The notes under the pieces were generated by a model. The model was not told the DNA's origin. It ran no database searches and saw only the letters and a program-made list of their open reading frames with translations. A DNA stretch of 25,772 nt, taken from Verrucomicrobiota bacterium (lineage in GTDB: Bacteria > Verrucomicrobiota > Verrucomicrobiia > Opitutales > Opitutaceae). Position 1 is the stretch's first letter; every line of letters starts with the position of its first letter. The position numbers and the translations under genes were made by a program. The stretch is taken from contig JAEZAD010000079.1 of assembly GCA_023430565.1 (NCBI GenBank), positions 1 through 25,772 of the forward strand, read 5' to 3'. This document shows, one piece after another, positions 1 to 8,800 of this stretch.

Positions 1-15
1 GTAGCGCGGCGATGG

Positions 16-54
16 CCGCAGAGAGGCGCAGAAGACGCAAAGGAGCACGAAGGC
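16..54. repeat. Dispersed CGCAGAG-type intergenic repeat
   Basis: A purine-rich run built from the units CGCAGAG, GCGCAGAAG and ACGCAAAGG. A related run with CGCAGAGGACGCGAAGGACG lies at 11265-11297, in another intergenic space. Runs of this kind are common between genes in Verrucomicrobiota and neighbouring phyla. I see no reading frame or hairpin in it, and its function is unknown. Confidence 0.5.
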
Positions 55-94
55 AGGGGAGTTATGAGTTCCTCGCTCGCGGGGGGCGCAAGAC

Positions 95-114
95 TGTAAC
101 GTAATGTATTACAA
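95..114. repeat. 20-bp imperfect palindrome, copy 1 (possible operator)
   Basis: The sequence TGTAACGTAATGTATTACAA has inverted ends TGTAA/TTACA and an inner inverted repeat GTAAT-GT-ATTAC. It is AT-rich in a very GC-rich setting. The identical 20 bases recur at 205-224, 110 bp downstream and 72 bp before the msrB start. Paired identical palindromes ahead of a gene suggest a regulator binding site; the regulator is not known. Confidence 0.5.
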
Positions 115-204
115 ACGGGGTCGGGGAGGCCGGCAAACCACGAGGCGAAGGGGTGAATTTCCTCGGAAAGGACGCAGAATGGCGGCGAGCGGAGGGGCAA
201 CGTT

Positions 205-224
205 TGTAACGTAATGTATTACAA
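205..224. promoter_or_regulatory. 20-bp imperfect palindrome, copy 2 (possible operator)
   Basis: Identical to the copy at 95-114. Here the inverted ends extend by one base, because T at 204 gives TTGTAA at the left end against TTACAA at the right. It lies 72 bp upstream of the chosen msrB start, so it could control msrB. It could also be one of a pair of sites belonging to a gene to the left of the window. Confidence 0.45.
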
Positions 225-296
225 GACGGATTGGGTGAGGGGGGAACTGAAGGGAGGGGTGGAATATTTGGGGGAGGTGGCTACTCTCAGGGGACG

Positions 297-938
297 ATGA
301 AAACGTGGAAACTGGCGGCGGTGTTTTGGGGGGTGGCGGTGGGCTTGGCGGCGGGGGCGACGACTATGAAGACAACGAACAAGGAAATGACTCCGGAAGA
401 GGCGGCGGCGTGTGCGATCGATGGGGAGAAGTCGGCTTGCGGGCTGCCTTCGAATGTCGTGATCGACATGGCGAAAACGAAGGTGCAGCGGAGCGACGAG
501 GAGTGGAAGAAGCTGCTCACGCCGACGCAGTATCGCGTTGCGCGGAAACAGGGGACCGAGCCGCCGTTTCGGAATGAATACTGGGACCATCACGAGGATG
601 GCGTGTATTTTTCGGTGTGCAGCGACACGCCGTTGTTCGACTCGCGGGACAAGTTCGAGAGCGGGACGGGCTGGCCGAGTTTCACGAAGCCGATTCAGAA
701 GGAATTTGTCGGCGAGACGGTGGACTACAGTCATGGCATGTTGCGCACGGAGGTGCACAGCAACGTCGACGGCGCGCATCTCGGGCATGTGTTCAACGAC
801 GGGCCGCGGTCAAAGGGCGGGATGCGTTATTGCATCAACAGCGCGTCGCTGCGGTTCATGCCGCGGAAAGAGTATGATGCCTGGGTCGCGCGGAATGGGG
901 CGCCGACGAGCGAGGCGGAGAAGGTGGCGGGGAAGTGA
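297..938 (+). CDS. msrB: Exported peptide-methionine (R)-S-oxide reductase MsrB
   Basis: Reduces methionine-R-sulfoxide in oxidised proteins. The 213-residue protein has the MsrB fold motifs SGTGWPSF (122-129), AHLGHVFNDGP (160-170) and RYCINSASLRF (177-187), with the catalytic cysteine at C179. The ATG at 297 was chosen because an AGGGG lies just upstream and because it gives a clean hydrophobic signal peptide (about 1-21), so the enzyme should act outside the cytoplasm. The frame is open upstream to a GTG at 231, but that start would bury the signal peptide. Both CxxC zinc pairs of the E. coli-type enzyme are absent. The resolving cysteine found in SGCGWPSF enzymes is replaced by T124. Other cysteines are C39, C48 and C108. 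The family call is secure; which reductant recycles it is open. Confidence 0.95.
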   Translation: MKTWKLAAVFWGVAVGLAAGATTMKTTNKEMTPEEAAACAIDGEKSACGLPSNVVIDMAKTKVQRSDEEWKKLLTPTQYRVARKQGTEPPFRNEYWDHHEDGVYFSVCSDTPLFDSRDKFESGTGWPSFTKPIQKEFVGETVDYSHGMLRTEVHSNVDGAHLGHVFNDGPRSKGGMRYCINSASLRFMPRKEYDAWVARNGAPTSEAEKVAGK

Positions 939-1026
939 AGATGGGATAGGAGAGTCTCTGGACCAACCGTGCTGGCTGGGAGCAGGCGAGTGATACGCGA
1001 GTGAAGTGAGTGGCGGATGTCGCTCC

Positions 1027-1053
1027 GGATTCTTCGCTTCGCTCAGAATGACA
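1027..1053. repeat. 27-bp dispersed repeat (TTCTTCGCTTCGCTCAGAAT core)
   Basis: An exact 27-base match recurs at 11398-11424, also between genes. The core reads TTCTTCGCTTCGCTCAGAAT. It lies in the space between msrB and the convergent DUF4886 gene. This looks like one arm of the larger inverted repeat seen whole at 11335-11424. Confidence 0.65.
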
Positions 1054-1077
1054 AACACGGGTGACTACGCCGGGATC

Positions 1078-2058
1078 TTACTTCGCCGGGGCGATGGAAA
1101 CGCGGGTGCGTTCGGTTTGGACGGCGGCGAGGGCGTGAGGGCGGAGGTCGGCGGCATCGTCGTCGGCGAGACCTTCGGGCGTGTAGTCGGTCGGAAGGGT
1201 GTGGGACTCGAAGAGGGTGAGATACCAGACGCAGGCGCCAAGGTAGCGGCCGGCGGTGTTGGCGTGGATGGAGTCGGTGCGGAACTCGGTCTGGCCCTCT
1301 TTGTTTTTCGTCCAACGCCAGCCGACGTTGAGGCTGGTGCGCTGGTTGGGGACCTGGTTGGCGGGCGGGTGGTTGAAATCGAAATTGGGGTCGGGCGTGT
1401 AGGTCCAGCGGGGCGTCTGGCGGGCGAGGTGGAAGGCGTCGCCGACGGGGATGAGGCGGAGGCCGGTGTCGGAGGCGAGGGCGCGGTAGGTGTCGCGAAC
1501 TCCTGAATACATTTTCTGCGGGGTGAAGCCGTCGTTTTTCTGGAAGAGCGCGTGGTCTTCGCGATAGGCCCAGATTTCGTGGATCACGATTTCGGCGGTG
1601 GGGGCGTGCTGGCGGATGGCGGCGATGAGTTGGTCGACGTAGGGGTGGAAGGTTTCGGGGCGAAAGCTGAGGTGGCTGACTTGTTGGAGCGTAACGATGT
1701 CCCACGCGTCCGCTTCCAGCGCTTCGATGAGGGTGACGGAGCGTTTCTCGCCGGTTTTGGGGTCGACGAAGTTGTGATAGGCGCGACCGTTTTCGTCGCC
1801 GGCCTGGGCTTCAGCGAGGTGGCGGGCGTGGCGCTCAAGGGAGCAGCCGCCGATGCTGGCGCGGGCGAGCGTGAGGTCTTTGTTGGCGGCGTCGGCGATC
1901 GCGGGGAGGAACGCGGTGGCGTCTTCGGAGAAGCTGTTGCCGATGGCGAGGAGTTTGAGGGACTGGCGTTCGGCGGCGGAGAGGGTGAAGGGAAGGAGGA
2001 TTGCGACGGCGAGAATGAGATGCCGGGCGAAGCGAGCAGGGTGGGGTGAGCGCGTCAT
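1078..2058 (-). CDS. Exported SGNH-type hydrolase, DUF4886 family
   Basis: A 326-residue protein with an N-terminal signal peptide (hydrophobic 12-28, ending near SAAE). The mature part starts with LLAIGNSFSEDA (36-47), in which GNS replaces the GDS of SGNH/GDSL esterases, so S42 is the likely nucleophile. D262 and H265 in TDSIHANTAGRYL supply the late Asp-His pair. IGGCSLERH (69-77) and VTLQQVSHLS (122-131) are typical of DUF4886. The family is thought to hydrolyse acyl esters, often on polysaccharides; the substrate here is unknown. It follows the sugar cluster on the same strand but is separated from it by a terminator at 2087-2119, so it may have its own promoter. No Shine-Dalgarno sequence precedes the ATG. 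Confidence 0.85.
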   Translation of the reverse strand: MTRSPHPARFARHLILAVAILLPFTLSAAERQSLKLLAIGNSFSEDATAFLPAIADAANKDLTLARASIGGCSLERHARHLAEAQAGDENGRAYHNFVDPKTGEKRSVTLIEALEADAWDIVTLQQVSHLSFRPETFHPYVDQLIAAIRQHAPTAEIVIHEIWAYREDHALFQKNDGFTPQKMYSGVRDTYRALASDTGLRLIPVGDAFHLARQTPRWTYTPDPNFDFNHPPANQVPNQRTSLNVGWRWTKNKEGQTEFRTDSIHANTAGRYLGACVWYLTLFESHTLPTDYTPEGLADDDAADLRPHALAAVQTERTRVSIAPAK

Positions 2059-2086
2059 GCGGGGAGATTGGGTGAGGTGGAAGAAG

Positions 2087-2119
2087 GGGAAAAGAAAAAG
2101 GCCCGCGCGGAGGCGGGCC
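2087..2119 (-). terminator. Rho-independent terminator of the Gfo/Idh/MocA cluster
   Basis: On the minus strand a perfect 7-bp GC stem (arms 2100-2106 and 2113-2119, loop of 6) is followed by a run of T and C, seen as AAAAGAAAAA on the plus strand. It lies 27 bp after the stop of the oxidoreductase gene that ends at 2147. Confidence 0.85.
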
Positions 2120-2146
2120 GTGTTGGTTACGACGTAAAGCGTGCGA

Positions 2147-3316
2147 TTACGCGGTGGGGAATTTGACCCACTTGGCGCCGGCTTTGGAGCTTTTCACCAC
2201 GCTTTCGATAAAGGCCATGCCGGCGATGCCGTCGTCGACGGTGGGGAAGTCGTATCCATTTTTTGGAGTTTTGCGGCCGGCGATCTGGTCGGCGATCGCG
2301 GTGGCGGCGGAACGGTAGACGTTGGCGAAGGCTTCGATGAAACCTTCGGGGTGCGCGAACGGCGTGCGCGTGGCGCCCTGGGCGGCGGCGGAGAGGTAGT
2401 TGTTGCCGCGGCGGTGGACGACGGGCGGGGCGTCGGCGCGTTTGAAGACGAGCTCGTTGGGATTTTCCTGGTGCCACTCGAGGGAGCCCTTCGTGCCGTA
2501 GACGCGGATGTTGAGGTTGTTTTCGTCGCCGTTGGAAATCTGCGAGGCGTAGATGATGCCCTTGGCGCCCCCGGCGAAGCGGACGAGGCAGTTGCCGTCG
2601 TCGTCGAGCGGGCGTCCGGGGATGAAGGTCGAGAGCTCGGCGCAGATCTCGTCGATTTCGAGACCGGTGATGTAGCGGGCGAGGTTGTGGGCGTGCGTGC
2701 CGATGTCGCCCATGGCGTTGGAGACGCCGGCGACGGAGGGGTCCATGCGCCAGTTGGAGATGGCGCCGTCGCCTTTTTGTTCGAGGGCGGTGATGGCGTA
2801 GCCCTGCGGGTATTCGGCGACGATTTTGAGGATCTGGCCGAGCTTGCCGGTGCGGACCCACTCGCGGGCTTCCTTCACCATCGGATAGCCGGTGTAGTTG
2901 TGGGTGAGCGCGAAGACCTTGCCGGTTTTTTGAACGACCTCGCGGAGTTTCAGGCCTTCCTTGCGGGTGAAGCAGAGGGGCTTGTCGCAGACGACGTGGA
3001 AGCCGGCTTCGAGGAAGGTCTTCGCGATGGCGAAGTGGGTGTTGTTGCGGGTGACGATCGAGACGAAGTCGATGCGTTGATCGGCGGGGAGCGCGGCTTC
3101 CTTTTGCGCCATTTCCTCGTAGGTCGCGTAGACGCGCGACGAATCGAGGAAGAGGTCTTCGCCGGAGAGCTTGGATTTTTTCGGATCGGAGGAGAAGCAG
3201 CCGGCGACGAGATCGATTTCGCCATCGAGGCGGGCGGCCATGCGGTGAACGGAGCCGATGAAGGCGCCGCGGCCGCCGCCGACCATGCCCATTTTTAGTT
3301 TGCGATTGAGCTTCAT
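2147..3316 (-). CDS. Gfo/Idh/MocA family oxidoreductase
   Basis: A 389-residue NAD(P)-dependent sugar or sugar-derivative dehydrogenase. The N-terminal Rossmann fold has MVGGGRGAFIG (11-21). DKP at 111-113 stands where the family has its EKP nicotinamide-binding motif. GDIGTHAHN (203-211) gives the catalytic-region D204 and H208. The start MKLNRKLKMGMVGG was chosen because it puts the glycine motif at the usual distance; a longer frame to 3397 runs through an intergenic repeat and is unlikely. No signal peptide, so cytoplasmic. It is the third gene of a same-strand set with another Gfo/Idh/MocA enzyme (3475-4557) and an isomerase/epimerase (4646-5689). Such sets usually oxidise, epimerise or cleave unusual sugars through keto intermediates. 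The substrate cannot be read from sequence. Confidence 0.9.
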   Translation of the reverse strand: MKLNRKLKMGMVGGGRGAFIGSVHRMAARLDGEIDLVAGCFSSDPKKSKLSGEDLFLDSSRVYATYEEMAQKEAALPADQRIDFVSIVTRNNTHFAIAKTFLEAGFHVVCDKPLCFTRKEGLKLREVVQKTGKVFALTHNYTGYPMVKEAREWVRTGKLGQILKIVAEYPQGYAITALEQKGDGAISNWRMDPSVAGVSNAMGDIGTHAHNLARYITGLEIDEICAELSTFIPGRPLDDDGNCLVRFAGGAKGIIYASQISNGDENNLNIRVYGTKGSLEWHQENPNELVFKRADAPPVVHRRGNNYLSAAAQGATRTPFAHPEGFIEAFANVYRSAATAIADQIAGRKTPKNGYDFPTVDDGIAGMAFIESVVKSSKAGAKWVKFPTA

Positions 3317-3354
3317 GTTATGAGGTCGGGAGTTGGTAGAGAGGGAGGAAGGGG

Positions 3355-3470
3355 AAAAGCTCCAAGGACCAAGATCCAAGCTCCAATGAAGCTCCAAAAT
3401 TCAAACTTCAATGGTGCTTGAGATTTGGTGATTCAATGGAGCTTGGTGCTTGGAATTTGGAGCTTTCGCG
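3355..3470. repeat. Long imperfect inverted repeat of AGCTCCAA-type units
   Basis: About 115 bases built from AAGCTCCAA, CCAAGATCC and ATTCAAAC units, whose right half (AATTTGGAGCTTT near 3457-3469) is the imperfect reverse complement of the left half (AAAGCTCCAAGGACCAAG from 3357). The RNA would fold into a long hairpin between two co-directional genes. It is AT-richer than its surroundings. Confidence 0.65.
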
Positions 3471-3474
3471 CTCG

Positions 3475-4557
3475 TCAGAGCGCGACGGGTTTGCCGGTGG
3501 CGGCTGACTTATACGCGCCGTCGATGACCTTCATGAGGGACAGGGCCTGGTCGGGGGTGTTGAGGGGTTTTTCTTTTCCCTCGAGGGCCAGGATGAAGTT
3601 GGTCGCGGAGCGGACGCGGCCCATGGGGTGGTCGGGCGGGACGCTGATGGTGCGGTTCACGGGGCGGCCGTGTTCGTGCGTGTAGAGCTCGCACGAATCG
3701 ATCGCGGTGCCGTCGATGCCGTCGAGGGCGAAGAGGCGTTGGACGAGGCCACCGGCTTTGGTGCCCTGGAAGGTGACGGAGACCTCTTCGCGCTTGTTCA
3801 TCTCGGCCCACGAAACCTGGAAGGACATCGTCTGGCCGGTTTTGAACGAAATGAAACCGTGCGCAGCGGCTTCGACATCGGTGAGGCCCTTGGCGACGTC
3901 GGGGATGCCCCAAGGTCCTTTGAAGGTTTTGTCGGTGATGTGGTCGCGATAGGTCTGCGCGAGGATGTGTCCAGGTTCCGGATACCCCATGAAATGGAGG
4001 CCGAGGTCGATCATGTGGACGAGATCGATGAGCGGGCCGCCGCCGGAGAGGGCTTTGGTGGTGAACCAGCCGCCGAAACCGGGGATGCCGCAGCGGCGAA
4101 TCCATTTGGCCTGGCAGGAATTGATCCGGCCGATGGTGCCATCCTTCACGTAGTCCATCATCGCGTAGGACTCGGGGCGGGCGCGGTTGTTGAAGTTGAA
4201 CATCAACGTGCGCTTCGCCTTTTCGGCGAGGGCCTTCATCTGCGTCATTTCGCGGGCGTTGAGCGCGGGCGGTTTTTCGCAGAAGACGTGCTTGCCGGCC
4301 TTGAGCGCCTGCATGGCGAGTGGGGCGTGGAATTTGTTGGGGACGATGATCGAGACGGCGTCGAGGTCGGGGAGCTCGCGGAGCATCTGGGCGACGTCGG
4401 TGAACGTGCGCTCGATGTTGTGCTTGGCGGCGGCGTTTTTGGCGGCGGCTTCGTTGACGTCGCAGAGCGCGACGATGTCGGCGCCGGCGTTGCGGAAACC
4501 GGTGGCGTGGTAGGCGGCCATGCCGCCGGCGCCGATGATGGCGATTTTGATGGGCAT
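3475..4557 (-). CDS. Gfo/Idh/MocA family oxidoreductase
   Basis: A 360-residue cytoplasmic dehydrogenase of the same superfamily as the gene at 2147-3316, but a distinct paralogue. IIGAGGMAAYH (7-17) is the dinucleotide-binding loop, CEKPP (93-97) is the classical EKP motif, and GGGPLIDLVHMIDL (172-185) carries D178 and H181 in the catalytic helix. The C-terminal half is the alpha/beta dimerisation and substrate domain. The length is normal for the family. It lies between the isomerase/epimerase gene and the other oxidoreductase, with a palindromic repeat on each side. Two oxidoreductases and one epimerase suggest a keto-sugar route such as oxidation, epimerisation and re-reduction; this is inference. 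No Shine-Dalgarno sequence precedes the ATG. Confidence 0.92.
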   Translation of the reverse strand: MPIKIAIIGAGGMAAYHATGFRNAGADIVALCDVNEAAAKNAAAKHNIERTFTDVAQMLRELPDLDAVSIIVPNKFHAPLAMQALKAGKHVFCEKPPALNAREMTQMKALAEKAKRTLMFNFNNRARPESYAMMDYVKDGTIGRINSCQAKWIRRCGIPGFGGWFTTKALSGGGPLIDLVHMIDLGLHFMGYPEPGHILAQTYRDHITDKTFKGPWGIPDVAKGLTDVEAAAHGFISFKTGQTMSFQVSWAEMNKREEVSVTFQGTKAGGLVQRLFALDGIDGTAIDSCELYTHEHGRPVNRTISVPPDHPMGRVRSATNFILALEGKEKPLNTPDQALSLMKVIDGAYKSAATGKPVAL

Positions 4558-4563
4558 AAATGC

Positions 4564-4642
4564 AGCGATAAGCGGTAAGCTTTAAGCGGTAAGCGAAGGC
4601 AGGAGCTCCGAGATTCGGAGCTTATCGCTTACGGCTTACTGC
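4564..4642. repeat. Palindromic intergenic repeat of AAGCGGTAAGC units
   Basis: The unit AAGCGGTAAGC occurs twice (from 4570 and 4584). It faces inverted copies (CGCTTACGGCTTAC, 4626-4639) across a perfect 8-bp stem AGCTCCGA/TCGGAGCT (4604-4622, loop of 3). The whole can fold as one hairpin. It sits between two genes of one cluster, so it may slow transcription or stabilise RNA ends. Confidence 0.7.
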
Positions 4643-4645
4643 CTC

Positions 4646-5689
<1,044 letters not shown>

Positions 5690-5836
5690 GATGATTTCGA
5701 AGGGGTTGAGGGTGCGCAGCAGGACGCCGCGGTGGGTGTTTGGTTTCGCGCCGGGGGCGGCGGGCGGCAAGGGTGAAGTTGGCGGGGGCCGAAAGACGAA
5801 GGGCGGGGGATGGCAAAGGGCTTGCTGGGTAGAAGG

Positions 5837-5856
5837 GGCGCGAGCAGGGTCGCGCC
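5837..5856 (+). promoter_or_regulatory. Stem-loop just upstream of the PEP-CTERM gene
   Basis: A perfect 7-bp stem GGCGCGA/TCGCGCC with a 6-base loop ends 15 bases before the ATG at 5872, within the likely 5' leader. No Shine-Dalgarno sequence is visible. It may affect translation, or be chance in GC-rich DNA. Confidence 0.3.
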
Positions 5857-5871
5857 GGTCCAGTCACACAC

Positions 5872-8800
5872 ATGCATCCCCTTTTTCGGTCGCTTCGACG
5901 GAGCGGATCCGTCGCGTTGGTTTTGTTCGCGAGCGCGGACGCGTTGTTTGCGCCGCCGTCGGTGTTTGCTCCGATCGTGCCCTCGGGCCCGAACACGTTT
6001 CGTTTCGATGATCTCGCGAACTGGACGGGTGGGATCGTTGGCAATGTGTTTCAGCACACGCCGGGTCCTGGGGAGGCGGTGACGTTTGGGGAGGACACGG
6101 AGATCGGTGCGGCGGGACTCACTTTCAGTTTGGGCGGGATCGGATCGAGCCTGACGTTGCGCAGTGCGGGGCCGGCGGATCATGCGTTGACGCTGTTTGG
6201 GGGGCTCACGCTGACCGGCAGCAGCAACGGGTCGACGGTGGTGTTCGGCAGCACGACGGCGGGCGAAGGGCTGGTGTTGGTGTTGGGTGACGATTTGACG
6301 TTCAGCGTGGGGACGAACGACACGCTGCGGATCCGCGGTGCGATCGAAGACAACAGCGACGGCTATGCGCTCACGAAGGACGGAGCGGGCGAGATGGTGC
6401 TCGAGGCCCAGACGAGCCACGGCGGAGGGACAGTGGTCAATGATGGGACGCTGCGAGTGGATGTGAGCGATGCCTTGGCGACGGAGGGGGCGGTATTGGT
6501 GAATTCGAGCGGGACGCTGTCGCTCCAGGCGAATCAAAGGGTGAGCGAGTTGAGCGGTCTGGGGACAGTGACGTTGTCGAACCAGTCGGTCCTCACGATC
6601 GATCCGGGAGCGGAGGCCGATGAGCTGTTTCAGGGGGTGATTCAAGGTGCGGGATCGGTGGTGAAAACCGGGTCCGGCACGCAGCGATTGGGAGGAGTCA
6701 ACGGCTATACGAATGGCACGTGGGTCACTGGCGGCACGCTGGTGGTCGGGAGCGATGCGAACCTCGGTGCGGCGCCGGGGGGGCTTTTCTTCGATGGCGG
6801 CACGCTGCAGCTGGGTGGCACGTTTTCGTCGGTGCGCGCGGTCACGGTGAATTCCGGCGGAGGGAATATTGACAGCGACGGGCACGATCTGACGTTGAGC
6901 GGAGCGATCAGTGGAGCGGGTGAATTGCAGAAGACAGGAGCGGGCACGCTGACATTGAACGGGGGAAATAACAGTTTGGCCGGCTACACGACGATTGTGG
7001 AGGGCACGCTGAGAGCGGGGGCGCCGGGCTCGCTTTCGGCGAACAGCGTGGTGCGCCTCAATGGTGGGGCGTTTCTCGACATCGCGGCGAGCAGCACGAT
7101 CAAGGGAATCCACGATCACGGGTGGCCCTACACGGGGGTCGTGACGATCGGGTCGGGGGCGGCGCTCACGATTGCGTATGGTGCGGAGGGGGCGTTCGAA
7201 GGAACGATCACGGGCGCGGGCTCACTGGTGAAAAACGGGGCGGGCACGCAGGTGTTTTACGATACGGATTACACGGGCGGAACGACGATCAACGAGGGAC
7301 GGCTGCAGTTTGGGACGGGAGGCAGCCAAGGGTCGCTCAGCGGGGATGTGGCGAACAATGCGACGCTGGTGTTCGCGCGCGATTATTATGAGTTCGGCGG
7401 GGTGATTTCCGGGGGTGGCGACGTGGAAGTCTCGGGCGTGCTCGAGTTGACGGCGGCGAATTCCTACACGGGCGGGACGTTGGTTCGCGACTACGGGATG
7501 TTGATTCTGGGGAACGCGAGCGGTGAGACGCTCGCCGCGGGCGGCGACGTGACGCTGATGGGGGAGAGCACGCTGCGGGTCGATTACGACCAGACGATTC
7601 GCGGTTTGGACAGCGGCGATGCGACCAGTGCGGTGGAAATCGCGGATGGCAGGACGTTCACGGTGAATCTGCCGACCGGTGGAACGAGCACGTTCGCAGG
7701 CGAAATTTTCGGGGGCGCGGGGTCGGTGTTGAAGAAAGACGGGCCTGGAACGCTCTATTTTTTTGGCACGGCGAGCGCCCACCTCGTCAGCTCGTTCAGC
7801 TTCGAGTTGGAGCCGTCGGCGCCGTTTTCCGCGTGGGTGGCGGCCGGGACGCTGCAGATTGGAGACGGCGGGGTGGATGGAATTTTCCTGGGCGACATCA
7901 CGGTGGATTCGGCGGGCAAGGTGGTGGTGGATCGCAGCGACGATAACGAATTTCCCTTCGGCTTTGCGGGCATGGGGGAGGTGGTGAAGCAGGGCGCGAG
8001 CAACCTCACGTTGACGGGGGAGAACACGTTCACGGGCACGCTGACGATCGAGGATGGGACGATCACGGTCGGGGCGGACCATGCGGCGGCGGCGGGCGTG
8101 CGCGTGGTGACGAATGCGGGCGGCACGTTTGCGGTCGGGGCGGGCGTGACGACCGGGATCACGGTGGCGGGTTTGACGGGAACGGGGGCGACGACGATTG
8201 CGGCCGGAAAAAAGCTCACGGTGGAAACGGTGGAGCCGCAGAGTTACGCTGGAGCGATCTCGGGCGACGGTTCGCTGCGGAAGCGTGGGACGGCAGCGTA
8301 TGCGTTGAGCGGGGCGAACGCCTACCTCGGCGACACGTGGATCGAGAACGGAACGCTGATCGCGGCGGCGGAGGGGGCGTTGTCGCCGGGCAGCGTGTTT
8401 CGGGTGAACAGCGGAGCGACGCTCCAGGTGAACTCCAGCAATTCGATCGCGGGGCTGGACGACTTCAATCCGGGCGCAAGCGGCACCGTGAACGTGACGT
8501 CCGCGGCGGTGCTGACGATCGATAATGGAATTTCGAATACATTCAGCGGGGCGCTCGCCGGCGCGGGCGGATTGACGAAGACGGGGGCGGGCGTGTTGAC
8601 GTTTGCCGGCGGCAGCACGTTTTCCGGGGCGGTGCGGATCGAGGAAGGCACGATCGCGGTGGGGGCGCCGGTGGCGTTCACGGCGGGCGAAGTCACGGTC
8701 GAGGCGGGGGGAATGTTCGACGTGGCGAACAGCACGTCGGTGGCGTCGTTGGCGGGCGAGGGCATGACGCTGGTGCGGGCGGGGGCCACGTTGACGCTGG

